From NCBI RefSeq assembly GCF_024606265.1, contig NZ_JAHHPP010000162.1, forward strand, positions 1 through 34,043: DNA of 34,043 nucleotides, given 5' to 3'. Numbering within the stretch: position 1 is the stretch's first letter; each line of letters opens with the position of its first letter. The notes beneath the pieces are model-generated. The model ran no database searches and had not been told where the DNA came from. It worked only from the letters and a program-made list of their open reading frames with translations. Position numbers and translations under genes: made by a program. Below are positions 8,533-14,965 of the stretch, piece by piece. This DNA is from Endozoicomonas sp. SESOKO1. GTDB lineage: Bacteria; Pseudomonadota; Gammaproteobacteria; Pseudomonadales; Endozoicomonadaceae.

Positions 8533-8928
8533 ATGCCATTCTGTCTGGAGATGAAGGTTCGCGACTATGAGTGCGACCTGCAGGGCATCGTCAACAACAG
8601 TGTCTATTTCAATTATCTGGAGCATGCACGGCATGAGTTTCTGCACGCTAACGCTATCGACTTTGCCAGGCTGGCCGCAGAGAAAATCCATCTGGTGGTG
8701 CTGAGAAGTGAGATGGACTACAAAATGTCGCTGGTACCCGGGGACGAGTTTTATGTAGAAGTAGAACCCGTGCGACTTTCCAAACTGAAATTTGGTTTTA
8801 AACAGAAAATTTTCCGGAAACGGGATAACAGACTGGCCATAGATGCGCTGGTTATTGGTACATCATTGAACACTAACGGGCGGCCTTTTCTATCAGAAGA
8901 CATTGACCGGGTATTTCCACTGGTATGA
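8533..8928 (+). CDS. acyl-CoA thioesterase, 4HBT hotdog fold (YbgC/FadM-like)
   Basis: A 131-residue single hotdog domain, normal length for the family. The active-site block [20 protein letters not shown] followed by LEHARHEFL matches the YbgC/4-hydroxybenzoyl-CoA thioesterase pattern, with the catalytic Asp in CDLQGIV. These enzymes hydrolyse acyl-CoA or acyl-ACP in the cytosol; the substrate cannot be told from sequence. Start chosen at 8533 ([13 protein letters not shown]) because GAGAGAG lies 6 bases upstream and family members begin close to the DY motif; ATG 8497 is in frame but lacks a Shine-Dalgarno. Convergent with hvfX; a shared hairpin lies between them. Confidence 0.85.
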   Translation: MPFCLEMKVRDYECDLQGIVNNSVYFNYLEHARHEFLHANAIDFARLAAEKIHLVVLRSEMDYKMSLVPGDEFYVEVEPVRLSKLKFGFKQKIFRKRDNRLAIDALVIGTSLNTNGRPFLSEDIDRVFPLV

Positions 8929-8935
8929 CAAAGGA

Positions 8936-8963
8936 TAAAAACGTCAGCACTTGTCTGACGTTT
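8936..8963 (-). terminator. terminator between the thioesterase gene and hvfX
   Basis: ACGTCAG (8941-8947) and CTGACGT (8955-8961) flank a 7-base loop. On the minus strand the stem is followed by TTTTTATCC, fitting termination of hvfX; on the plus strand only three T follow, so it may work weakly in both directions. Confidence 0.8.
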
Positions 8964-8970
8964 CTGATCG

Positions 8971-9564
8971 TTATCTGTTCAGCAGTTTCCTTCCGGCAAA
9001 ATAATCCAGGCTGACATAGCGTCCGGCTCCCTGGCAAACCAGCACCAGCAACATCACCAGGTAGGTGGCGGCAAACTCGATGCCATTGTTCAGAATCACC
9101 GGCTTGCCAAACTCGGTAATATAGTGGTAGCGGCCGGGATGGTTTGACTTCAGCCAGCCCAGAAACCCATTCAGTCTCTGGGTTGCTTCAGCGGCGTGTT
9201 CATTGGCAGCAAAGCTGCCGGGATCCGCAATGGCTTGCCAGCCATGGGGCCAGTGCACCGCGAAAATAGCCACCAGCATGGTGATGATCAATGGGACTGA
9301 AATCAACCGAATGCCCAGGCCAGCCACCAGTAACACAGCGCCGATAATTTCTGTCCAGGTGGCCAGTGCTGCCATCAGCCAGGGGAAGGGGAGGGCCAGT
9401 CCATGCTCAAACCACACCACAATATCGTCAAAGTGCGTCAGTTTGTTGGTGCCGGCAATCCAGAAGATGGGGGCAAGGTACAGGCGCAGGGCCAGTAACG
9501 GAAGTCCATCAGCGTGATGGAGGTAACCTGCTGTTTTTTGGTAGAGTGACAGGATCTTATTCAT
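8971..9564 (-). CDS. hvfX: DoxX-type membrane protein of the copper-RiPP cluster (HvfX/BufD-like)
   Basis: 197 residues with four predicted membrane helices: LALRLYLAPIFWIAGTNKL, PWLMAALATWTEIIGAVLLV, ISVPLIITMLVAIFAVHW and FAATYLVMLLVLVCQG. A polar loop of about 55 residues (WPHGWQAIADPGSF to KPVILNNG) sits between helices 3 and 4, which separates this type from short DoxX proteins and matches the form encoded beside HvfA/bufferin precursors (family knowledge). Its role is thought to be membrane handling of the RiPP or its metal; the reaction is not established. AGGGA lies about 8 bases before the ATG. It is divergent from the sigma-factor gene and separated from hvfABC by the sigma/anti-sigma pair, but shares its promoter type with hvfA. 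Confidence 0.85.
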   Translation of the reverse strand: MNKILSLYQKTAGYLHHADGLPLLALRLYLAPIFWIAGTNKLTHFDDIVVWFEHGLALPFPWLMAALATWTEIIGAVLLVAGLGIRLISVPLIITMLVAIFAVHWPHGWQAIADPGSFAANEHAAEATQRLNGFLGWLKSNHPGRYHYITEFGKPVILNNGIEFAATYLVMLLVLVCQGAGRYVSLDYFAGRKLLNR

Positions 9565-9587
9565 GGCTGATTCCCTGGACTTTATTA

Positions 9588-9604
9588 TTGAGTTATTAAC
9601 TCAA
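9588..9604. promoter_or_regulatory. 17-bp perfect palindrome over the hvfX promoter
   Basis: TTGAGTTA, a central T, then TAACTCAA. It overlaps the -10 element of the predicted hvfX promoter and the expected transcription start. It could be an operator for a repressor or a short hairpin at the 5' end of hvfX mRNA. No regulator is known for it. Confidence 0.45.
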
Positions 9605-9628
9605 CGTTTCAGCCGTGGGATTGTTACA
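9601..9628 (-). promoter_or_regulatory. ECF-type promoter of hvfX
   Basis: On the minus strand: TGTAAC (9623-9628), exactly 16 bases, then CGTTGA (9601-9606). The -10 lies about 37 bases from the hvfX ATG. The region after the -35 (AATCCCACGG) is nearly the same as at the hvfA promoter, which has the same spacing. The form fits group-ECF promoters with a TGTAAC -35; the local ECF sigma factor is the obvious candidate (inference). Confidence 0.7.
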
Positions 9629-9666
9629 GTGTGCAGGTTATTTTTTCATTCCGGGTTTGTAACGAT

Positions 9667-10263
9667 ATGGACGATGAAGCGTTAATAATAAAACAGGCAC
9701 AAAATGGTGATCAGCAGGCGTTTACAGTGCTGGTGAGGCATTACTATCGCTTGATGCGCTTCGTTGCCCTGCCGATTGTGGGCGAAAGTGATGCCGATGA
9801 GATTGTCCAGGAAGCCTGGTTGACGGTGCATCAGAAACTGCCTCAATGGCAGCCCAGAGGCAGTTTCAAGGGATGGTTGCTGACCATTACCGCCAATGAA
9901 GCCCGTTCCCGCTATCGTCGGCAGAAACGTGAGCTGCTGTCTGATGCTCCGGAAGAAGCGCCGCTGGCCCATCGTTTTAAAAAAGATGGCCATTGGCAAC
10001 AGCCGCCTTCCAACTGGCACATCGATGGGCCGGGGGCGCTATTGGATAAACGGGAACTGATGGACTGCCTGAACCATAAGATCACCATGTTGCCGGAGAA
10101 GCAGCGTCTGGTGTTTGGCTTGAAAGATCTCAGCCAGATGTCACTGGACGATATTTCCGGTTTTATCGGTGAGTCCGCCGCCAATGTCAGGGTTCTGCTG
10201 CATCGGGCGCGGGCAACGCTGTATTCCGGTATTGAACAGTTTCAGGAGACAGGCCGATGTTGA
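9667..10263 (+). CDS. ECF RNA polymerase sigma factor
   Basis: 198 residues with both ECF domains. Sigma-2 (about 15-95): QQAFTVLVRHYYRLMRFVAL, DADEIVQEAWLTVHQKLPQW, SFKGWLLTITANEARSRYRR. Sigma-4 (about 135-190): LMDCLNHKITMLPEKQRLVF, MSLDDISGFIGESAANVRVL, LHRARATLY. Start chosen at 9667 (MDDEALIIKQAQ), the normal ECF N-terminus; the frame opens at a GTG at 9631 but that adds 12 residues without a Shine-Dalgarno, and the ATG itself has only a poor one. It overlaps the anti-sigma gene by 7 bases and is transcribed away from hvfX. It most likely drives the hvf genes in response to metal or oxidative stress. The promoter for the sigma gene itself is unclear. Confidence 0.93.
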   Translation: MDDEALIIKQAQNGDQQAFTVLVRHYYRLMRFVALPIVGESDADEIVQEAWLTVHQKLPQWQPRGSFKGWLLTITANEARSRYRRQKRELLSDAPEEAPLAHRFKKDGHWQQPPSNWHIDGPGALLDKRELMDCLNHKITMLPEKQRLVFGLKDLSQMSLDDISGFIGESAANVRVLLHRARATLYSGIEQFQETGRC

Positions 10264-10490
10264 AATGTCGGGATATCGAGCAAATGGCGGGTCAGCTTCA
10301 GGATGACGAGCTGAACTGGCGACAGCGTCTGAGTATGCGAATGCATTTGATCATGTGCCACCATTGCCGACGTTTTCTCAAACAGTTTGTCGCCATTAAA
10401 AAGCTGGCAGAGCACTCTGTCAGTGAACCGGCGTCTGATGATGAAGTGAAGTCGGTTATGGATAAAATTTACGGTTCACCCAAGGGGTAG
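10257..10490 (+). CDS. soluble ZAS-type zinc-finger anti-sigma factor
   Basis: 77 residues. Cys4, then HLIMCHHC, gives the C-x25-H-x3-C-x2-C zinc signature (C4, H30, C34, C37) of anti-sigma ZAS domains. There is no membrane helix or sensor domain, so it is a cytosolic one-domain anti-sigma; related small ZAS proteins release their sigma when metals or oxidants attack the thiols (family knowledge). Its ATG lies inside the sigma stop region (7-base overlap), so translation is coupled and the pair should be made in equal amounts. A strong terminator overlaps the stop codon. Confidence 0.85.
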   Translation: MLKCRDIEQMAGQLQDDELNWRQRLSMRMHLIMCHHCRRFLKQFVAIKKLAEHSVSEPASDDEVKSVMDKIYGSPKG

Positions 10491-10511
10491 AGTGCCCCTG
10501 GGGTTTTTTAG
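10479..10511 (+). terminator. terminator of the sigma/anti-sigma operon
   Basis: AGGGG and CCCCT pair around a 7-base loop, extended after one mismatch by CCC/GGG pairs, followed by TTTTTT. The stem overlaps the anti-sigma stop codon and lies between convergent operons. Confidence 0.8.
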
Positions 10512-10544
10512 TCAAAGGTATAACTGTCGAACATTATTCTTGGT

Positions 10545-11306
10545 TTAAAGCCTTCCCACAATCAAACCCAGTTGATAAAAACGCATCAATGCCTGCTCAG
10601 CATAAGGCTTGACCCGGGTTCGCTCGGCCGCCGTCAGATGTTGCAATGTCTGCTTGATAAGCAGCTCCTGGTTCACCGGCTGATCCAGGGTGGAGGCAGT
10701 TTGAAAAAGTTGCCAGGCCAGTGCATCCACCGTCAGAAACCGTGTTTCATTTTCCTGACGGTAAACAATCAGCAGGGTTGGTTGTTCGGGAGAGGCCTGT
10801 GGTTGAAAGTCATGGCTGATGGTATGGACAGGGTATTGGTAGGCGGCGGCCACGGCATTAACCGACCATATCAGTGCATCTTCACAGTCTGAAAAAACTT
10901 CGATTGCTGTGGCGGGTGGTTCGTCCTGTTCATTGCCCAGCAACAGGGTTTCCAGCCATTCATAGTGGGCCAGTTCCCGGAGGAACGGTGGCAGAGTGTG
11001 CGACTTATCAGTCACTGGATTAGTATTAAGCCAGGCCAGAAACTCCCCGGAGATATCAATAAAGTAGGGGGAACTGGCAGGGTGATCGGCAATAAAGCGA
11101 TCCACCAGATGATTGAACGCCTCCTCCGGCAATAACTTTTTCAGCACCGGGAAGCCCTGGCTGACAAAGTTAGAAATATTGTTTCGGATCAGCTGGGAGT
11201 ATACGGCAAAGCGTTCCGGCTTTATCTGATCAAACGGGTTATCAGTCTGATGACGTATAGCCTCGGTAAACTGCTGCTGAACTGTCTGAAAATCATCCAC
11301 AGGCAT
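10545..11306 (-). CDS. hvfC: DUF2063 RiPP maturation partner (HvfC/BufC-like)
   Basis: 253 residues. The N-terminal DUF2063 domain (about 5-105) is clear: FQTVQQQFTEAIRHQTDN, RFAVYSQLIRNNISNFVSQG, FPVLKKLLPEEAF, FIADHPASSPYFIDISGEF. The C-terminal half (about 115-250) is the winged-helix-like domain that in this family binds the precursor and presents it to the MNIO enzyme (family knowledge). It is translated from an ATG 14 bases inside the hvfB 3' end, so hvfB and hvfC are coupled, as expected for subunits of one complex. No membrane segment; cytosolic. Confidence 0.92.
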   Translation of the reverse strand: MPVDDFQTVQQQFTEAIRHQTDNPFDQIKPERFAVYSQLIRNNISNFVSQGFPVLKKLLPEEAFNHLVDRFIADHPASSPYFIDISGEFLAWLNTNPVTDKSHTLPPFLRELAHYEWLETLLLGNEQDEPPATAIEVFSDCEDALIWSVNAVAAAYQYPVHTISHDFQPQASPEQPTLLIVYRQENETRFLTVDALAWQLFQTASTLDQPVNQELLIKQTLQHLTAAERTRVKPYAEQALMRFYQLGLIVGRL

Positions 11307-12144
11307 ACTCCTTCTGCTGATGCATCACAGAGTGCTGAATCCGGTGTATTGAATCGAGCTCTTCAACCAGCTTATCCAGTGGCGGAATATTAAAGTCCCG
11401 CTCCAGTAGCGTTGGGAAAACGCCGTGGTATTGGTAAGCTTTGCCAAGCAGCTGCCAGACATCATCGCGAACCGGTGCGCCATGACTGTCGATAATAAGG
11501 TCCGGCTGCTCAACATAATGACCGGCAATATGGCCGTAGCTGATACGTTCAGTGGGCAACTGCCTCAGAAACGTATCTGCGTCATAACCATGATTGACGC
11601 TATTGACAAAAATATTATTGATATCCAGCAGCAGCTCACAATCCGCCAGTTCCAGAACCCGATGAATAAACTCAATTTCCGGCATCTGCTGCCCGGGAGC
11701 GCAGTAGTATGAGACGTTCTCCACTGCAACGGGCTCACCCAGAAAGTCCTGGGTCTGTTTTATCCGGTCCGCCACGTAATGTGCCGCCGCTTTGGTAAAG
11801 GGAATAGGCATCAGGTCATATAGATGCCCCTGGTCAGAGCAGTAACTCAGGTGTTCGGTGTAACGAACTACCTGATGCGCCTGAAGAAATGCCCTGATAT
11901 CGCGCAGCAGATTCATATCCAGCGGTGTCGGGCCACCCAGTGACAGGGAGAGCCCGTGGCAAACCAGAGGTGTCTGATCGAGAATCTGCTCCAGCAGCTG
12001 GCGTCTCTGTTTCGGTGCTTTAATCCAGTTTTCCGGAGCAACCTCCAGAAACTGGACAGAGGAGGGTACCTCTCTGGCCAGGCTCTGAAGATGCTCCCGG
12101 CGCAGGCCAAGGCCTGCACCGCTGAGTGAAGGAACAGGCTTCAT
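11293..12144 (-). CDS. hvfB: MNIO (DUF692) multinuclear iron RiPP maturase, HvfB/BufB-like
   Basis: 283-residue TIM-barrel enzyme. MNIO enzymes use two or three iron ions and oxygen to convert precursor cysteines into copper-binding rings (oxazolone/thioamide or thiooxazole, depending on family). Visible iron-ligand and active-site motifs: EVAPENW (34-40), CHGLSLSLG (62-70, His63), YTEHLSYC (95-102), VENVSYY (141-147), LLLDINNIFVNS (171-182), HIAGH (205-209), IDSHGAPV (218-225) and LLERD (246-250). None appears lost. Start 12144 (MKPVPSLSGAGLGLR) is chosen over an in-frame ATG at 12174 because it matches the family start and forms a TGATG overlap with the hvfA stop, which couples the two genes. 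It precedes hvfC. Confidence 0.95.
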   Translation of the reverse strand: MKPVPSLSGAGLGLRREHLQSLAREVPSSVQFLEVAPENWIKAPKQRRQLLEQILDQTPLVCHGLSLSLGGPTPLDMNLLRDIRAFLQAHQVVRYTEHLSYCSDQGHLYDLMPIPFTKAAAHYVADRIKQTQDFLGEPVAVENVSYYCAPGQQMPEIEFIHRVLELADCELLLDINNIFVNSVNHGYDADTFLRQLPTERISYGHIAGHYVEQPDLIIDSHGAPVRDDVWQLLGKAYQYHGVFPTLLERDFNIPPLDKLVEELDSIHRIQHSVMHQQKEYACG

Positions 12145-12494
12145 CAGGCGGCTCCGCACTTGCCTTCGCCGCATTTGCCTTCTTCATCCTTGCTGGCTGA
12201 TTCGCCGCACTTGCCTTCACCGCATTTGCCATCGTCCGCTTTCATGGCACTGTCGCCACCGCATTTGCCCTCGCCACACTTCCCTTCGTCCGCTTTGGCC
12301 GATGCCGAAGATGCACCACATTTGCCTTCACCGCATTTGCCCTCATCCATTCGTTTTTCGGCCAACACAATACCCTCGTAGCCCTGGTTCAAAGAGCTGA
12401 TGGAACCGGTCATACCCGCACTGACGGTGACGGATGCAGCGGAAACCAGGGTGGCAGCAACCAGGTTGGTCAGTTTATTGGTTTTTGTTGTCAT
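12144..12494 (-). CDS. hvfA: HvfA/bufferin-type copper-RiPP precursor with paired EGKCG motifs
   Basis: 116 residues. Residues 1-26 form a Sec signal peptide (LVAATLVSAASVTVSA), so the mature peptide is exported. A conserved linker follows (SSLNQGYEGIVLAEKR), then four modules, each with two GKCG motifs five residues apart: Cys54/59, 73/78, 91/96 and 108/113. Seven motifs are EGKCG and one (Cys91) is DGKCG; spacers are rich in A, S, D and K. There are no other cysteines. EGKCG is the known modification site of HvfA-type precursors that bind copper. AGGAGA lies 7 bases before the ATG, and an ECF-type promoter lies about 50 bases upstream. First gene of hvfABC. A small hairpin (CCGCA/TGCGG, 12523-12535) lies in the 5' leader. 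Confidence 0.95.
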   Translation of the reverse strand: MTTKTNKLTNLVAATLVSAASVTVSAGMTGSISSLNQGYEGIVLAEKRMDEGKCGEGKCGASSASAKADEGKCGEGKCGGDSAMKADDGKCGEGKCGESASKDEEGKCGEGKCGAA

Positions 12495-12546
12495 GGTGAC
12501 TCTCCTATCGTTTTTTAACCGACCGCAAAGTGCGGACTTATCAATA

Positions 12547-12573
12547 CAACGGGAAAGTCGGTGGGATGTTACA
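12547..12573 (-). promoter_or_regulatory. ECF-type promoter of hvfABC
   Basis: On the minus strand: TGTAAC (12568-12573), 16 bases, then CGTTG (12547-12551). The spacer starts ATCCCACCG, against AATCCCACGG at hvfX. Start of transcription would fall near 12540, giving a leader of about 45 bases. Confidence 0.72.
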
Positions 12574-12601
12574 GATTTGTTGAAAAAAAATGGAAAAATA
12601 A

Positions 12602-12628
12602 TTTCAGGCCGGTGGTTCCGGCCTGAAA
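12602..12628 (-). terminator. terminator after galM
   Basis: TTTCAGGCCGG and CCGGCCTGAAA form a perfect 11-bp stem with a 5-base loop; on the minus strand it is followed by TTATTTTT. A second small palindrome, GGCCTTT/AAAGGCC (12630-12646), overlaps the galM stop codon. Confidence 0.82.
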
Positions 12629-12634
12629 GGGCCT

Positions 12635-13693
12635 TTATAAAAGGCCAAAGCGGAAAATGGTTTTTTCCTGATAGGTTTCACCGGGGTTCAGCCGGGTTGA
12701 AGGAAACTCCGGCCTGTTGGGGGAGTCCGGAAAATGCTGGGTCTCCAGACAGAAACCTGCCCGCATACCATATTGGCTGCCACCCCGTGCAGGCTCACCT
12801 GCCAGATAGTTGCCGGTATAGAACTGCACTCCCGGTTGAGTGGTAAGCACTTCCAGGGTACGACCACTGTCTGGTTCTTCTACCCGGGCGACAGGTGTCA
12901 GAGAGCGATCATTCCCCCTCTCCGTCCAGATAACCCAGTTATGATCGTATCCCCTGGCCTGCTTCAGCTGAACAAAGTCCTGGGTGATATCCTGACCAAT
13001 AGGCTTCATGGTGGTGAAATCCATGGGGGTGTTAATGACTGACTCAATCTCACCGTAGGGAATGGACGTTTCATCCGTTGGGGTGAACTGGCGGCAGTGC
13101 AGCTGCAGCCGGTGGCTCAGACAGTCGTCACTGCCATTAAGGTTGAAATAAGTGTGGTTGGTCAGATTAACCACGGTGGGGGCGTCCGTCGTTGCCCGAT
13201 ACTCAATAGCCAGCTCATTCTGGTTATTCAAGGTGTAGATCACATTGACACTCAATTTGCCGGGGTAACCCTCTTCACCATCTTCTGAGTCATAGTCAAG
13301 GGACAGTGTGCATATGTCGTCTCTGGTAAAAGACTCTGCCCGCCACAGGTGATGATCAAATCCAACCTTGCCACCATGCAGGTGATTCGGTGCATTGTTG
13401 CAGGCCAGCTGAAACGGTTCACCCTCAAGTTCAAATTCTCCCCTGGCGATACGGTTGGCATAACGGCCAACAATGGCACCAAGATAAGCACTCGACCGCT
13501 CGTAATCCGCCACCGAATCACAGCCCAGGGTAACTTCGCCCATATTGCCTGCTTTATCCGGAACACGAATGCTCTGGATAATACCACCCATGGTCAGGAT
13601 GGTGACTTCCATGCCTTGCTGGTTACAGAGCCGGAAGGCATACACCGGTTTACCGGAGCGAGTGGCTCCAAACACTTCCTGAAAAATCTTCAT
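12635..13693 (-). CDS. galM: aldose 1-epimerase (galactose mutarotase)
   Basis: 352 residues, standard length. Interconverts alpha and beta anomers of galactose/glucose in the cytosol. Sugar-site residues are all in place: N80-R81 in GRYANRIARG, H106 in NHLHGG, H180 in NLTNHTYFN, D250 in GYDHNW and the catalytic base E317 in RAGFCLETQHFPDSPN. The ATG at 13693 gives the usual start (MKIFQEVFGATRSGKPV) but has only a weak CAGGG about 14 bases upstream. No gal genes neighbour it. A 24-bp inverted repeat 81 bases upstream could be an operator. Terminator downstream. Confidence 0.95.
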   Translation of the reverse strand: MKIFQEVFGATRSGKPVYAFRLCNQQGMEVTILTMGGIIQSIRVPDKAGNMGEVTLGCDSVADYERSSAYLGAIVGRYANRIARGEFELEGEPFQLACNNAPNHLHGGKVGFDHHLWRAESFTRDDICTLSLDYDSEDGEEGYPGKLSVNVIYTLNNQNELAIEYRATTDAPTVVNLTNHTYFNLNGSDDCLSHRLQLHCRQFTPTDETSIPYGEIESVINTPMDFTTMKPIGQDITQDFVQLKQARGYDHNWVIWTERGNDRSLTPVARVEEPDSGRTLEVLTTQPGVQFYTGNYLAGEPARGGSQYGMRAGFCLETQHFPDSPNRPEFPSTRLNPGETYQEKTIFRFGLL

Positions 13694-13773
13694 AAATACG
13701 CCATTGCCCTGGAAAACAAATCGCCAACTTTCATAGTCAAACTTTCATAGAAAGCGAAGTGAGGTCTGAGGAG

Positions 13774-13797
13774 TGTTCACATGGCAAATTGTGAACA
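13774..13797. promoter_or_regulatory. 24-bp inverted repeat upstream of galM (operator-like)
   Basis: TGTTCAC, 10-base spacer, GTGAACA: perfect 7-bp arms, centre about 90 bases upstream of the galM start. The shape suits a dimeric regulator, but which one is unknown; it does not fit the GalR consensus spacing. Near it, AACTTTCATAG is repeated twice (13728-13750). Nothing else is seen between galM and the ssrA promoter. Confidence 0.35.
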
Positions 13798-13999
13798 TCC
13801 TGAGTTAGGTAAAGAAAAATTTACGCAGTCAGCGGTATCACCAAAGATAGCTATAGTATCCGAAGCGTGTATATCAATTCACTGATAGACATCATGGCCG
13901 TGGGTATTTTTAGCACATTTATGGCCCGGATTGATGCACCACTGGATAGTGTTGATCCGTCGTGAACAGCGTGATATCGCCACCGATGATCTCCAGCCA

Positions 14000-14028
14000 T
14001 TGCGACATCGGTCTCTATGCTCTATAAC
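14000..14028 (+). promoter_or_regulatory. sigma-70 promoter of ssrA
   Basis: TTGCGA (14000-14005), 17 bases, TATAAC (14023-14028), ending 11 bases before the mature tmRNA 5' end. Confidence 0.65.
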
Positions 14029-14038
14029 TATTAGGTCC

Positions 14039-14423
14039 GGGGGCGATTCGGATTCGACGACGGTATCGAACCCTGAGGTGCATGCCGAGGGCGTAGTGGT
14101 TCTCGTTAATCAAAACACTACAAACCTATTAGTTGCCAATGATAGCAACTTTGAAGCTGCAGCACTCGCCGCTTAATCGTACTTAACACTACGAAGCTTC
14201 CAGTCTAACCGGCTCGTCTGCTGGCTGGTACTCAGACTGTCATCGTAAGCAGGCTCGCCACGATCAGCAGGTCTCTGGCTGACGGGTTAAAACTGGTGAG
14301 AATCGCACTGAAGAACCCCGACCACTGGGTCGCTACGGTGTAAAAACTAAAGGTGGATCTAAGCATGTAGAGCCGAAGGCTGAGAGCTGGCGGACGCGGG
14401 TTCAAATCCCGCCGCCTCCACCA
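14039..14423 (+). ncRNA. ssrA: transfer-messenger RNA (tmRNA)
   Basis: 385-base one-piece tmRNA that frees stalled ribosomes with SmpB. The 5' end GGGGGCG (14039-14045) pairs with CGCCTCC (14413-14419), followed by encoded ACCA; a G-U pair sits at the third position. The 5' segment ATTCGGATTCGACG and the T-arm segment GGGTTCAAATCCCGC are typical. The tag reading frame runs 14135-14176 and encodes ANDSNFEAAALAA followed by TAA: 13 residues, starting with the normal resume Ala and ending in the ALAA protease signal, but three longer than the E. coli tag. Between them lie the pseudoknot regions. Ends fix both coordinates precisely. Confidence 0.97.
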
Positions 14424-14474
14424 ACCACCAAATCTGACTCAGGCCGCCACAGGCAGAGTCAGGCAGTTTAAAGG

Positions 14475-14510
14475 GCGTAAATTCAACAGTTTACGCACTT
14501 TTTCTTTTTT
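14475..14510 (+). terminator. terminator of ssrA
   Basis: GCGTAAA (14475-14481) and TTTACGC (14490-14496) flank an 8-base loop; ACTTTTTCTTTTTT follows. A second inverted repeat nearer the gene, CTGACTC/GAGTCAG (14434-14462), has no T-tract. Confidence 0.75.
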
Positions 14511-14541
14511 GGGGCTACCCTGCCCAGTCTGCTTAGAAAAG

Positions 14542-14577
14542 CCCCTTAAACGCCCCCTACTGCCCCTCAAACGCCCC
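14542..14577 (-). other. four-tract G-quadruplex motif
   Basis: The minus strand carries four runs of four or five G separated by loops of 7, 5 and 7 bases (C-runs on plus at 14542-14545, 14553-14557, 14563-14566, 14574-14577). The segments are imperfect repeats of CCCCTNAAACGCCCC. It lies between the ssrA terminator and the toxin gene end; the 66-codon ORF over it looks spurious. Confidence 0.55.
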
Positions 14578-14680
14578 TCAGAATTGAAAGAGCCAGCCCA
14601 GAAAACCAGAAATTGATATTGATATAGCCGGGAAGCCACAAAAGTGTGACTCGGTATAGATATTCAGATATGCCCAGGCA

Positions 14681-14965
14681 TCAACCCGAATCACTTGGGA
14701 ATTTTTGTTTCTGATGAAGAACTCGCATTACACGAATATCTGTACCATCCACCCAGTATGAAACAATCATGGATACTTCCGGAATGATCAGCAATCTGCC
14801 ATGGATGCCTTCACGCTGAACCCCCATAAGCGGTTGCTCTAATAAGTTTTCAACTTTCGCTTCAATGATCAGATCAGCCTTTTCTGCGGCTTCAGGATTG
14901 AAATCATATAGAAACTCAAAGATCTTTTCCCGATCATTCAGAGACTCTTCTTCCCATAAAATCAT
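14681..14965 (-). CDS. RelE/ParE-family toxin
   Basis: 94 residues, typical toxin size. The fold pattern of RelE/ParE is readable: N-terminal strand and helices (MILWEEESLNDREKIFEFLY, EAAEKADLIIEAKVENLL), then PLMGVQREGIHGRLLIIP, the conserved ...SMIVSYWVDGTDIRVMRVLH strands and a short C-terminal tail (QKQKFP). The VLHxxQ end is closest to the YafQ/ParE-like group. The family members act as mRNA interferases or gyrase poisons; which one cannot be told here. It overlaps the antitoxin by 4 bases (ATGA), antitoxin first, the usual order. Confidence 0.88.
   Translation of the reverse strand: MILWEEESLNDREKIFEFLYDFNPEAAEKADLIIEAKVENLLEQPLMGVQREGIHGRLLIIPEVSMIVSYWVDGTDIRVMRVLHQKQKFPSDSG

Noticed and set aside
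14039-14423. tmRNA as attachment site of an island
   Set aside because: No integrase and no second copy of the 3' end were found in the window, and a normal terminator follows the gene.
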